The notes beneath the pieces are model-generated. The model was not told the origin of the DNA and did not search any database. It saw only the letters and a program-made list of their open reading frames with translations. DNA of 32,846 nt from Methanosphaera cuniculi (GTDB lineage Archaea > Methanobacteriota > Methanobacteria > Methanobacteriales > Methanobacteriaceae): positions 1 to 32,846 of the forward strand of contig NZ_LWMS01000006.1 in the NCBI RefSeq assembly GCF_003149675.1, read 5' to 3'. Below, piece by piece: positions 1 through 7,812 of the stretch. The position numbers were made by a program, and so were the translations under genes. The number at the start of each line of letters is the position of its first letter. The stretch's first letter is position 1.

Positions 1-2
1 TC

Positions 3-3000
3 ATAAATAATACAAAAAATAACACAATAACAGGAAATATACTAATTGCAGATTTACTTGTAGGTGATGAATCAGTAAAAACAACAACAGCAGACGCAGA
101 TAATATAACAGGAAACACACCATTATATAAAAATTATCTAATAGATGATACAACTTATAATACATACTTTAACAATGATGGAACAATAAATGTACCAGAA
201 GATAAGCCAATACGCTTATTAATTGGTAATTTAAATAATAAAACATTAATTCTAAACAATAATAAAGACATAACAATAATGAACTATCATGAAATAGTAG
301 CACATAACATAACAATAAAAACAGAAGGTAATACTACATTAAACTTGACAAACATTACAATAACAAACACAAATCAAAAACCAGTACTAGAAATAAGAGG
401 AATAAAAACAACAATAACATACACAAACTTAACATCAAATGACAACGTAATATTACTTGAAAACACACAAGATATAGAAATAGAACATAATAATTTTATC
501 ACAAATGTTACAAATGATGTGAAAGCTATAAGTATCAAAAACGTAGCAAATATTGATTCATATGATAATAATATTACGATAACAGCAAATATCACACAAG
601 ATAATAAAAAACATACAATAGTAGCAATTAATGGTATAAACCTTACAAATATAGAATTAAGTTATTTTAATATCACTATAATAAATCTTAATGAAGTAAA
701 TGATAATATATATGCATTTAATCTAATAAATCCTGAAGTAAATGTTGATAAGAAGATGTCAAGTAGACTTGCTTATAATAATATTCAAATAAGAGGATTT
801 AATAATGCATGTGCTATTAACATGATAAATCAATCATCATTTATAAAATCAAATGAAATACAAGTTTCAGCAAAAAATACAATAGCAATGAACATGACAA
901 CATCAAATTCAAGAACTTCATATTATGAACAAATAGATTCAAACATAATAAATATGATATCACCTATGAATAATACTGGAATAAGACTAAATTCATGTGA
1001 AAATATATCAATTAGAGGAACAAATTTCACAAATACAATGAGCGAAAATAGTATAGGAATTCTAGTATACAATTCAACAAATATAACACTATATAATATG
1101 ACAATGGATCTTAATGGTAAAAATCTAGTTGCAATAAATCTAAATCAAACAAATAAAATAAATATAACAACAAACAACATAACAACAAACATAAGAAATA
1201 CAACTTTACAATCAATAGTACTAAATAATGCAGAAGAAACATTAATAAAGGACAATATAATTGTAACATCAACAGAATATACAGTAAAACTAGATGAAAA
1301 ATCATCAAAAAGTATTATAAAAAATAACAAATTATATGCTCTTAAACTTGGAGATGATTCAATACTAAGTAATAGTAACATAGGAATCATTGATAACACA
1401 CCTATAAAATCATATAAAGATCTATTATTAAATGATTACACATATGATACATTCTTTGATGAAAATGGAGTTCTAAGAGATGAAATATCAACAGCTGCAA
1501 ACATAACAGTAGTTGGAAACTTATATAACAGAGTATTAAACATTACAAGACCATTAAACATAAAATCATATGACAACCTAGAATTCATAAATACAACCAT
1601 CATAATAAATGCAAAAAACACAAATATAACAAACTTAGCTATGGGTGGATATAATACAAAATTAATCATAAATACAGATAATTGTAATATTAACATGCAA
1701 AAAATCAAATTAGAAAACATAGAAAATAAAAACATTACAGTAATAACAGTAAATGGAAACTATAACAACATAAGCATAACAGACATAGATACAACAAATA
1801 ACATCGAAAAAGCAGCAAATGCAAATATAACACAACTTAGAATAACAGGAAAACAAAACAGTATAACAATAGGATCAATGAAAGCAAGTAACTTTACTAA
1901 CTCAACAGCAATAAAACTGGATAATGCAGATAAAAACTACCTAGACATATCAGGAAGAGTTATAAGAGTCTACATAAGGTCACTAATAGCAGATAATGGA
2001 ATAGTACTAAATAATTCAAATAATAATATTATAATAACATCTACTAAGTATGCAGGTATGGTTAAAAATGTAGGATTCCATCTATTTAACTCATCAAATA
2101 ATTCAATATATTATGGAGAATTCACAAATTCAGGAAATTCAAAAATACTATTATTAGAAAATAATTCAAACTATAATAAAATATTAGGAATTATAAGTAC
2201 ATCTTCTAACTTTGATTCTGCTCCTGTTTCAATTATAAATTCAAGTTATAATATTCTTGAAGGAAATACAATTAAATTTAGTGGAAATGCATATCCTATT
2301 GAAATATTAAATGGATTTGAAAATGTAGTAAAACATAACTCACTTATTTCAACTAACTATAAAGCAAATAATGGAGTTTACCAAGAAACAACTGATGATA
2401 AAGCAGAACAAAATAATGAAGTATCTGAGAATTATGCTTCAATTCCAAGTTATAAGGCATTAGGAATAAGTATACGAGGTACTTTAAAAGTTCATCAAAC
2501 AATAACTATACACGTATTTGATGGTAACTTTGTAAGTAAAGGTGGAAATTACACATTCTTTGTAAATGGAAAAGAAATAGGAACAGTTAATACAAGAAGT
2601 AATACTGCAGATATGAATTATACTATTTTAGGTGATGAAGGAGATAGATTAATTGTAACAGTTATGCAGAAAAATACAGCAGTACTAACAAATATAAGTG
2701 TATTTGCTCCAATTATCAAACTTGATACACAAGTAATTATTCCAAATGTTGTGTCAAATAAATCATCTACTACTATTACAGCAATTGTAATGGATGAAGA
2801 AGGTAATATCCAAACAAGTGGTAAAGTAGCATTTAAAGTAAATGGTAAAACACAAGGTGTGGTAAATATTAATAATGGTATTGCACAACTTACAGTTGAT
2901 TCATCAAAACTATCAGCTAAAAATTACACAATAACAGCAGTATATGGTGGAAATAGTATAACAGAAAAATCAACAAGTGATGCAACACTAACAATAACAA

Positions 3001-3290
3001 AAACAACACCAAAAATAACAATAGAAACAACAAATGTAAAAAGAACAAACAATACAATAATCACAGTAAAACTAACAGATGATCAAAACAATACAATCTA
3101 TGGAAATACAAAAGTAGCAGTAAAACTAAATGGAAAAACAATAACACATACAACATCACAAAATGGAATAATAAAAATAAACATGGACTTAACACAGTAT
3201 AAAAACAGTCAATACGATTTAACTATTGTATCAGGAGAAAATAACCGGTATAATACAGCACGTATGACAACAAAACTAGCAATAGAATAG
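3..3290 (+). CDS. Adhesin-like surface protein, 5'-truncated by window edge
   Basis: The reading frame is open from base 3 to the TAG at 3288-3290, giving at least 1,095 residues. The first in-frame ATG (279) is internal, so the gene starts before the window. The protein is extremely rich in Asn, Thr, Ile and Lys, with many N-x-S/T sites and short NS-x-x-N-x-I repeats typical of parallel beta-helix surface proteins. A repeated module begins with a D-x-TY-[ND]-T-[YF]-F-[ND]-x-x-G motif at 144-182 and again at about 1431-1470, each followed by a beta-rich stretch. The last part (about 2700-3290) looks like two bacterial Ig-like (Big_3-type) domains with the signature KVAFKVNGK and a second KVAVKLNGK. 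No C-terminal membrane helix or sorting motif is visible. Large families of such adhesin-like proteins are known in Methanosphaera and Methanobrevibacter. Binding target unknown. Confidence 0.85.
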   Translation: MNNTKNNTITGNILIADLLVGDESVKTTTADADNITGNTPLYKNYLIDDTTYNTYFNNDGTINVPEDKPIRLLIGNLNNKTLILNNNKDITIMNYHEIVAHNITIKTEGNTTLNLTNITITNTNQKPVLEIRGIKTTITYTNLTSNDNVILLENTQDIEIEHNNFITNVTNDVKAISIKNVANIDSYDNNITITANITQDNKKHTIVAINGINLTNIELSYFNITIINLNEVNDNIYAFNLINPEVNVDKKMSSRLAYNNIQIRGFNNACAINMINQSSFIKSNEIQVSAKNTIAMNMTTSNSRTSYYEQIDSNIINMISPMNNTGIRLNSCENISIRGTNFTNTMSENSIGILVYNSTNITLYNMTMDLNGKNLVAINLNQTNKINITTNNITTNIRNTTLQSIVLNNAEETLIKDNIIVTSTEYTVKLDEKSSKSIIKNNKLYALKLGDDSILSNSNIGIIDNTPIKSYKDLLLNDYTYDTFFDENGVLRDEISTAANITVVGNLYNRVLNITRPLNIKSYDNLEFINTTIIINAKNTNITNLAMGGYNTKLIINTDNCNINMQKIKLENIENKNITVITVNGNYNNISITDIDTTNNIEKAANANITQLRITGKQNSITIGSMKASNFTNSTAIKLDNADKNYLDISGRVIRVYIRSLIADNGIVLNNSNNNIIITSTKYAGMVKNVGFHLFNSSNNSIYYGEFTNSGNSKILLLENNSNYNKILGIISTSSNFDSAPVSIINSSYNILEGNTIKFSGNAYPIEILNGFENVVKHNSLISTNYKANNGVYQETTDDKAEQNNEVSENYASIPSYKALGISIRGTLKVHQTITIHVFDGNFVSKGGNYTFFVNGKEIGTVNTRSNTADMNYTILGDEGDRLIVTVMQKNTAVLTNISVFAPIIKLDTQVIIPNVVSNKSSTTITAIVMDEEGNIQTSGKVAFKVNGKTQGVVNINNGIAQLTVDSSKLSAKNYTITAVYGGNSITEKSTSDATLTITKTTPKITIETTNVKRTNNTIITVKLTDDQNNTIYGNTKVAVKLNGKTITHTTSQNGIIKINMDLTQYKNSQYDLTIVSGENNRYNTARMTTKLAIE

Positions 3291-3333
3291 TATTTAAATC
3301 CTATTCTTTTTAACCTCCTTTCTTTATTTTATA

Positions 3334-3358
3334 TTTTTTTTTAAGACTCTTTTTTTTT
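3334..3358 (+). terminator. Poly-T terminator after adhesin gene
   Basis: Two runs of nine T (3334-3342 and 3350-3358) lie 44-68 bases after the adhesin stop codon. Archaeal RNA polymerase commonly terminates at such T-tracts without a hairpin. The tracts also separate the adhesin gene from the HAD gene promoter. Confidence 0.5.
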
Positions 3359-3367
3359 GAATTACAA

Positions 3368-3377
3368 TTATATAAAT
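3368..3377 (+). promoter_or_regulatory. TATA box, probable leaderless HAD gene promoter
   Basis: TTATATAAAT is centred about 30 bases before the ATG at 3403. With the usual archaeal TATA-to-start spacing of 25-30, transcription would begin at or within a few bases of the ATG. There is no purine-rich Shine-Dalgarno sequence in the 25 bases before the ATG, which fits a leaderless mRNA. Inference from spacing only. Confidence 0.45.
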
Positions 3378-3402
3378 GTTAAAGTTTATAATATAATAAT
3401 AT

Positions 3403-4083
3403 ATGATTCAAGCAGTATTTTTTGATATGGATGATACACTTTATGATACTTCTGGTTTTGCTAGTATTGCTCGTCGTGCAGCTGTTAAGTCCATGGTTCA
3501 TAATGGACTTAAATGTAGTGAAGATGAAGGTTATGAATGTTTAATGGAAATTGTTAAAGAGAAAGGATCAAATTATGATAAACACTTTAACATTTTAACA
3601 GAACGTATAAATGGTGAGGAAGATCCTCTTATTATTGTTAATGGTATTATTACATATCATAACACGAAATTTGCAATGCTTAAACTTGAGCCTGAAAGCT
3701 TTTCTATATTGTTATATCTTAAAAGTAAAGATTATAAAGTTGGTCTTATTACTAATGGTAAGAAGTTAAAACAGTGGGAAAAGCTAGTACGTCTTGGTGT
3801 TTATCCATTTTTTGATGTTGTTGTAACATCTGAGGAAGTTGGTGTTGATAAGCCTAATGCTGAGATTTTCCAGATTGCTATGGATAGGTTAAATGTTACA
3901 GCTGATACATCTATTATGGTTGGAAATAAGTTTGATGTTGATATTATGGGTGCATATAATGTTGGTATGCAGAGTATGCTTATAAATTCAGATCTTACAA
4001 AGGATGAGGAACAATTTCTTAAGGATAATAATTATACAGTAACTCATCTTAATTCATTAATTGATATTATGAAAATATTATAA
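3403..4083 (+). CDS. HAD-superfamily phosphatase-like hydrolase (subfamily IA)
   Basis: 226 residues, the normal size for a HAD subfamily IA hydrolase. All four HAD motifs are visible: motif I FFDMDDTLYDT (nucleophile and acid/base Asp near residues 8 and 10), motif II with LITNGK near residue 120, motif III Lys in the DKPNAEIF stretch, and motif IV GNKFDVDI supplying Mg-binding Asp. A helical cap occupies roughly residues 20-100. It should hydrolyse a small phosphorylated metabolite in the cytoplasm, but the substrate cannot be read from sequence. It stands alone between terminators and a TATA box and uses mostly T-ending codons, unlike the A-ending codons of the preceding adhesin gene. Confidence 0.88.
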   Translation: MIQAVFFDMDDTLYDTSGFASIARRAAVKSMVHNGLKCSEDEGYECLMEIVKEKGSNYDKHFNILTERINGEEDPLIIVNGIITYHNTKFAMLKLEPESFSILLYLKSKDYKVGLITNGKKLKQWEKLVRLGVYPFFDVVVTSEEVGVDKPNAEIFQIAMDRLNVTADTSIMVGNKFDVDIMGAYNVGMQSMLINSDLTKDEEQFLKDNNYTVTHLNSLIDIMKIL

Positions 4084-4201
4084 TATATTTCGTAAAATAT
4101 GTATATTATAATAGTTAGATATAATATATAAGAACAAAAATACTTTTTAGGGGAACTAATCTTTTTTTTATAATAAAAGAAAAAGTTATAAAATAATAAT
4201 G

Positions 4202-4207
4202 GGAGGT
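4202..4207 (+). promoter_or_regulatory. Ribosome-binding site fixing a TTG start
   Basis: GGAGGT lies seven bases before the TTG at 4215. It is one of the best Shine-Dalgarno matches in the window and is the main argument that the following short frame is translated. Confidence 0.65.
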
Positions 4208-4214
4208 TAATATA

Positions 4215-4391
4215 TTGGTTCAATCTGTAATAATTTATTCTGAAATTATTCCTACAATTCTTGCTTTAGCTGGTGTGTATTTTATAGGTACAGGAATTTT
4301 AGATCATAAAAGATCACAAGCAGTACTGGGTATTTTATTATTCTTTGCAGCAGTTATAGTACCATTTATTATCCTGACAAGCCTTATATAG
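4215..4391 (+). CDS. 58-aa two-helix membrane protein, unknown function
   Basis: TTG-started frame of 58 residues ending in TAG at 4389-4391. Two hydrophobic segments are visible (about residues 10-29 and 37-57), separated by a short polar turn DHKRSQ, so it should be a small helical-hairpin membrane protein. Support comes from a strong GGAGGT site at the right spacing, AT-rich promoter-like DNA upstream (about 4115-4135) and T-tracts immediately downstream. It stands between the HAD gene and the convergent HisA-like gene, so context gives no function. I do not recognise the family. It could be a stray subunit-like peptide of a membrane complex, but nothing in the sequence says which. Confidence 0.68.
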   Translation: MVQSVIIYSEIIPTILALAGVYFIGTGILDHKRSQAVLGILLFFAAVIVPFIILTSLI

Positions 4392-4403
4392 GTTATATCC
4401 TTA

Positions 4404-4438
4404 TTTTTTTTCTTTTTTTTTGAATTCTATTTTTTTTT
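4404..4438 (+). terminator. Poly-T terminator after 58-aa gene
   Basis: Three T runs of eight or nine (4404-4411, 4413-4421, 4430-4438) begin 13 bases after the stop codon. They fit archaeal oligo-T termination of the plus-strand transcript before the convergent gene. Confidence 0.5.
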
Positions 4439-4524
4439 CATTATGTGATATGATATTTATGTTATATATTGTTTTATTTTTAATTTTAGTTTAAATTATT
4501 CTTGTTTTTAGTATTTTTTTTATT

Positions 4525-5208
4525 CTATAGTTTGTGTTTTAGTGTTCCTTCATGTAGTATTGTTCCAACTAAGAAGTGTTGGATGTTGTTTTTTTTATGT
4601 TGTGTTATGGTTTGGTTTGTTAGTCCTCCTGCCATGATGTGTGTTGTGTTTGGTGTTTTTTGTATTATTTCATTTATTATTGGTGGTGTGTTGCTTTTTT
4701 TGGTTCCTACTTGGCTTATGTTTAGTAGTATTGTGTATTTTGGTTTGTGTGTATTTATGAGGTTTATTATTTCATCAAGTTTTATGTTGTTATTTTGATT
4801 TAGCAGTTGATTATTTTTAATATCTACACTTACAATTAGTTTTTCTTTATCATAATTTTCAAATATGTGTTGTGCTTCATTAATTGATGGTAATGTTTCT
4901 GTTGCAACTATATTGTATGTGCATATTTTGTTGTTTTTTTCTACATCATTTAGTGTTCTTATTCCATTATCTAACATTACAGGTATTATCTGATTTATTT
5001 GTGATATAATTTCATTATTTGATCCATTATCTTCTATTTTATCAAGATCTGCAATGTAGAGTAGTTGAGAACCAGCATCTTTTAGATTTTGTGCTATTTG
5101 AAGTATATCATCCCCATATATACTTTTAAGACGGGTGTATGTGTCACGTTTTCCTGATTTACCGGATACTGCAATGTTATCTTTTATATCAAATACTGGA
5201 ATAATCAT
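4525..5208 (-). CDS. HisA/HisF-family protein (archaeal HisA-like)
   Basis: 227 residues, a (beta/alpha)8-barrel protein related to phosphoribosyl-formimino-AICAR ribotide isomerase. The N-terminus MIIPVFDIKDNIAVSGKSG keeps the first catalytic Asp position and phosphate-loop region of HisA. A second Asp occurs in IVSVDIKN near mid-protein, and the NGIRT and MAGGLT segments match HisA phosphate-binding strands. It is divergent from true HisA, and archaeal paralogues of this type (hisAF-related family) occur in organisms using tetrahydromethanopterin. A role in that cofactor pathway has been proposed from context elsewhere and is not shown here. A GAGGTT site precedes the ATG by ten bases. It is the last gene of the minus-strand block. 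Confidence 0.8.
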   Translation of the reverse strand: MIIPVFDIKDNIAVSGKSGKRDTYTRLKSIYGDDILQIAQNLKDAGSQLLYIADLDKIEDNGSNNEIISQINQIIPVMLDNGIRTLNDVEKNNKICTYNIVATETLPSINEAQHIFENYDKEKLIVSVDIKNNQLLNQNNNIKLDEIINLINTHKPKYTILLNISQVGTKKSNTPPIINEIIQKTPNTTHIMAGGLTNQTITQHKKNNIQHFLVGTILHEGTLKHKL

Positions 5209-5264
5209 AAACTAATCTAACCTCATTTTCTCATTTTTTTTATAATTCAATCAATTTTTTTTTC

Positions 5265-5555
5265 TTAGTAATCATTTAATCGCATTTTACGATCTGCTAC
5301 ATAGTCATCTACTGCATCCATTGCAGCATCTATTGCTTCTTGTGATAGGTTTTCTGGTAGTTTTACATCTGAATCTAGTTCTATTTTTATATCTAAATCA
5401 AAGCTATCTTCATGTTTATCTAGATCTATTTTTATTTCTATATCTTCGAAGTCTTTTTTATTTACATTTTTTAGTATATGATTTGATGCTGTGTTATATG
5501 CAAGATCTATTATTTCATCAACTTCTGTGTCATTTAATTTTTTCATAAAATTCAT
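5265..5555 (-). CDS. DUF3194 family protein
   Basis: 96 residues, acidic, with a helical N-terminus, a central alternating charged beta stretch (EIKIDLDKHE then LDIKIELDSD) and a helical C-terminus. This matches the small archaeal DUF3194 family, which is typically encoded next to prefoldin beta as here. Function is unknown; the conserved link with prefoldin suggests a role in protein folding or complex assembly. The start is uncertain: GGAG sits only about three bases before the first ATG and about twelve before the second (Met4), so translation may begin three codons later. A poly-T tract upstream suggests its own promoter rather than simple read-through from prefoldin. Confidence 0.78.
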   Translation of the reverse strand: MNFMKKLNDTEVDEIIDLAYNTASNHILKNVNKKDFEDIEIKIDLDKHEDSFDLDIKIELDSDVKLPENLSQEAIDAAMDAVDDYVADRKMRLNDY

Positions 5556-5689
5556 TGTCTCCTATTTTTTTTTTATTGTATTTTTGGTTTATTTATTTAT
5601 TAGTATATAATAGTTTATAAAAAAAAGAGTTTAAAATTTTTAATTCAATAGTAAAATTAGTTGGTAGTTATATTATGAATAATTATTAT

Positions 5690-5753
5690 AAAAAAAAAGA
5701 ATAATTAATTAGAAGAATAATAGAATATTTTATATTTTTTTCTAATCTTCTAA
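5690..5753 (-). terminator. Inverted repeat plus poly-T after prefoldin beta
   Basis: On the minus strand an 8-bp perfect inverted repeat (TTAGAAGA at 5709-5716, TCTTCTAA at 5746-5753) is followed by nine T (5690-5698). It lies 38-101 bases after the prefoldin stop and would separate prefoldin from DUF3194. The loop is long, so the T-run may be the working part. Confidence 0.4.
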
Positions 5754-5790
5754 ACTAGTTTCCTTTTTTCTAATTATTAGTGCAAAAGAC

Positions 5791-6144
5791 TTATTGTGGT
5801 TGTTGTAGTTGTGTCATTGCACTTTGAAGACTTGTTTGTAATTCTTCAAGTTTATCATTAATACGTTTTTCTTGTTTGTTGATTGTTTTTTCTCTGATTT
5901 CAAGCATTTCTATACTGTCTTTTAGGTCTGCTTCTGAATCTGCTTTTGTTGTTTTTATGAGAAGAGGTCCTGCTGTTTTAAATACATCTTGATCATCTTC
6001 TATTTTTGAAAGTTCATCTAATGCTTTTTTAGATTCATTAAGTTGTATTGTTAAGTTTTGTTTTTGCATAGCAATTGATTGTGCTTGTTGTTGTGCTTGT
6101 TGGAATTGGTTTAATTGTTCTTGTATATTTTCTGGCATTTCCAT
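5791..6144 (-). CDS. pfdB: Prefoldin beta subunit
   Basis: 117 residues from the chosen ATG. The protein is two long coiled-coil helices (about residues 5-45 and 75-110, rich in Gln, Glu and Lys) joined by a short beta hairpin near residues 50-70, the prefoldin beta architecture. Archaeal prefoldin is a hexamer of two alpha and four beta chains that holds unfolded proteins and passes them to the group II chaperonin. An upstream in-frame GTG (6151-6153) exists, but it lies inside GGTGAT (6149-6154), an ideal ribosome-binding site for the ATG at 6144, and family members start MELPQN-like, matching MEMPEN here. Next to DUF3194 and Pcc1, as in many archaea. Confidence 0.93.
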   Translation of the reverse strand: MEMPENIQEQLNQFQQAQQQAQSIAMQKQNLTIQLNESKKALDELSKIEDDQDVFKTAGPLLIKTTKADSEADLKDSIEMLEIREKTINKQEKRINDKLEELQTSLQSAMTQLQQPQ

Positions 6145-6293
6145 TTTTATCACCTATATTTTTTTCTTGATCTGTGTATTATTATTTTATTTTTTAAGGA
6201 TAATAAATTATTTAATTATTATTCTTCTAATACAATATAATTTATTTTAATTTTTTTTTTAGTTTATGTAATATTATATGTTATTTCTTTCTA

Positions 6294-6554
6294 TTATATA
6301 TTTAATATTTCTATTGATAATTTAATCCATCTTATATATGAATTTATTGAAGCACGTAGTGAAACTACATCTTTTGAATTGATTGTTATTATTATACTTT
6401 TATCTTCTTGTTTTATTGTACTTGTTGATCTGTCATTTTTGTGATTATATTCAATTTCAGGTATTAGTGAGTTATATATTATCTGAGCTTGTTTTGGTGT
6501 ATCAAGTTGTACTTCAAAAATGGTTTGTATACTTTTAAGTATTTTATTTTCCAT
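6294..6554 (-). CDS. pcc1: KEOPS complex subunit Pcc1
   Basis: 86 residues, the usual length of archaeal Pcc1. The protein has the beta-alpha-beta-beta-alpha pattern: an N-terminal strand, the helix DTPKQAQIIYNSLIPEI, two strands including SIIITINSKD, and a C-terminal amphipathic helix starting at SLRASINSYIRWIK, a recognisable Pcc1 signature. Pcc1 is the dimerising subunit of KEOPS, which makes N6-threonylcarbamoyladenosine at position 37 of ANN-decoding tRNAs together with Kae1, Bud32 and Cgi121. GGGAG precedes the ATG by about seven bases. It follows the Brix-protein gene in the conserved superoperon order. Confidence 0.85.
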   Translation of the reverse strand: MENKILKSIQTIFEVQLDTPKQAQIIYNSLIPEIEYNHKNDRSTSTIKQEDKSIIITINSKDVVSLRASINSYIRWIKLSIEILNI

Positions 6555-6581
6555 ATTTAACTCCCTTATACTTATTTTTTT

Positions 6582-7121
6582 TTATATTATGTTTTCATCA
6601 ACTATTTTATATCCATTTATATATATTTTATAATCTGTATTTTTACCATTTTTATCAATAAATGTTATTTCAGCTATTGCATCAGGGTGTGTTGTATCTT
6701 TGCATATTACACAGTTTTGTGTTATTTTATAATCAGGTTTAATTTCTGTGAATAGTTCATTTATCTCAGATAAACTTTTTGCTTTATTTATTATAAAGAT
6801 ATCATTTGAATTGACATTTATTGTTTTTTTATTTGATGGTATTGATGTATTTATGTAAAATGATAATACTGGTGTTTGTGTTGACTTTTCAATATTATAT
6901 ATGTTTATACTGCTTGGATTTCCCTTAGTTTCTGTTATTACTACTAGTTTTTCTATATTATCTTGTTTTGTTGTATTTACTATTTTATTAAAGCTTGTTT
7001 TTCCACGATTAATGTATGTTAAGTTAAAGTAATGTTTAATAAATTGTGTAAATCTACGTGTTAGTTGTGATGGTTTTCGACTTGTTGTTATTATCATATT
7101 TGTATCTATTTGAAATATCAT
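6582..7121 (-). CDS. Brix-domain ribosome biogenesis protein
   Basis: 179 residues. The N-terminus contains ITTSRKPSQLTRRFTQF and then YINRGKTSFNKIV, the hallmark of archaeal Brix/Imp4-type proteins that bind rRNA during ribosome assembly. The rest alternates strands and helices without other motifs. The start is ambiguous. The first ATG (7121) has a weak GGGA upstream, while Met9 (7097) matches the usual family start, M-[LI]-[LI]-TTSRKPSQ, but has no ribosome-binding site. Cysteines in NCVICKD near residue 140 hint at a possible metal site but only two are present. Lies between RpoP and Pcc1 as in other archaeal superoperons. Confidence 0.85.
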   Translation of the reverse strand: MIFQIDTNMIITTSRKPSQLTRRFTQFIKHYFNLTYINRGKTSFNKIVNTTKQDNIEKLVVITETKGNPSSINIYNIEKSTQTPVLSFYINTSIPSNKKTINVNSNDIFIINKAKSLSEINELFTEIKPDYKITQNCVICKDTTHPDAIAEITFIDKNGKNTDYKIYINGYKIVDENII

Positions 7122-7408
7122 TATATTCCCACTTTATTAGTTTTTTTTGTTTATATGTTTAATTTATTATTTAACATTACTTTTATTTATAAATATGAAA
7201 AAGTTAATTAAAAAAAATGGTTCTTTAGATTTGAAGTTTAATTTTTTATAATTAAAGAAAAAAAAGTAGTAATTTTAATTAAAAATTTATATTAAAAAAA
7301 AGAGTTCTAAAAGTTTTTTTTTGGATAAAAAATATTTAAGAATTTAACATTAAAAAAGAAGTAGTATAAAAAAATGTAGTAAGATAAGTAAATTATGTGA
7401 AATTATAC

Positions 7409-7540
7409 TTATCTTGCTTTTACTGTACGTTTTACTACAGGTACTTCTTTGAATAAAATTCTATATCTGCATTTAGGACATTTTGATTCTGAGTATTTTT
7501 TAATATCTACAGTTTGTCCACAATTAATGCATTTATACAT
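7409..7540 (-). CDS. rpoP: RNA polymerase subunit P (Rpo12)
   Basis: 43 residues (starts [13 protein letters not shown], ends at TAA 7409-7411). It has the four zinc-ligand cysteines in the pattern C-x2-C near residues 4 and 7 and CPKC near 21-24, followed by RYRILFK, the Rpb12/RpoP signature. This subunit caps the RNA polymerase assembly platform. The ATG sits two bases past the L37Ae stop, and its ribosome-binding site GGAGG is contributed by the last codons of L37Ae, so the two genes are translationally coupled. Confidence 0.93.
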   Translation of the reverse strand: MYKCINCGQTVDIKKYSESKCPKCRYRILFKEVPVVKRTVKAR

Positions 7541-7542
7541 AT

Positions 7543-7812
7543 TTATTCTCCTCCAGTGATACGTTTAATGTTACGTTTTGCAACTTTTCCCATTGGTGTT
7601 GCAGGTACGTATGCTCCACCAGTAAATACGTTTCCACATTTTTTACATTTCCAGATACCTGCATGTGTTCTTTTAACACCTGGTCTGTCACATTTAGGAC
7701 ATATGTGTTTTGCATGCATTTTATCTTCGATATCTTTCACTGTTCTTTTAGCTTTTCTACCATATCTAGCTCCAAAACGACCAGTAGATCCTACTTTACT
7801 TTTTTTTACCAT
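7543..7812 (-). CDS. rpl37ae: 50S ribosomal protein L37Ae
   Basis: 89 residues, standard for L37Ae (eL43). The basic N-terminus [18 protein letters not shown] is characteristic, followed by a zinc ribbon with CPKC near residues 38-41 and CKKC near 56-59, then a family-typical tail [10 protein letters not shown]. It binds 23S rRNA in the large subunit. GGTGA precedes the ATG by about six bases. It is followed by rpoP with two intervening bases. A long AT-rich gap separates it from rrp42, so it probably has its own promoter in that gap. Confidence 0.95.
   Translation of the reverse strand: MVKKSKVGSTGRFGARYGRKAKRTVKDIEDKMHAKHICPKCDRPGVKRTHAGIWKCKKCGNVFTGGAYVPATPMGKVAKRNIKRITGGE

Noticed and set aside
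1111-1735. Hydrophobic minus-strand frames inside the adhesin gene
   Set aside because: Complement of Asn/Thr/Ile codons gives Leu/Val/Phe-rich frames; they overlap each other and the clearly coding plus strand.
4502-4798. A 98-codon Phe/Cys/Val-rich plus-strand frame
   Set aside because: Lies antisense to the 3' half of the HisA-like gene, resembles a membrane protein only because the complement is T-rich, and has no ribosome-binding site.
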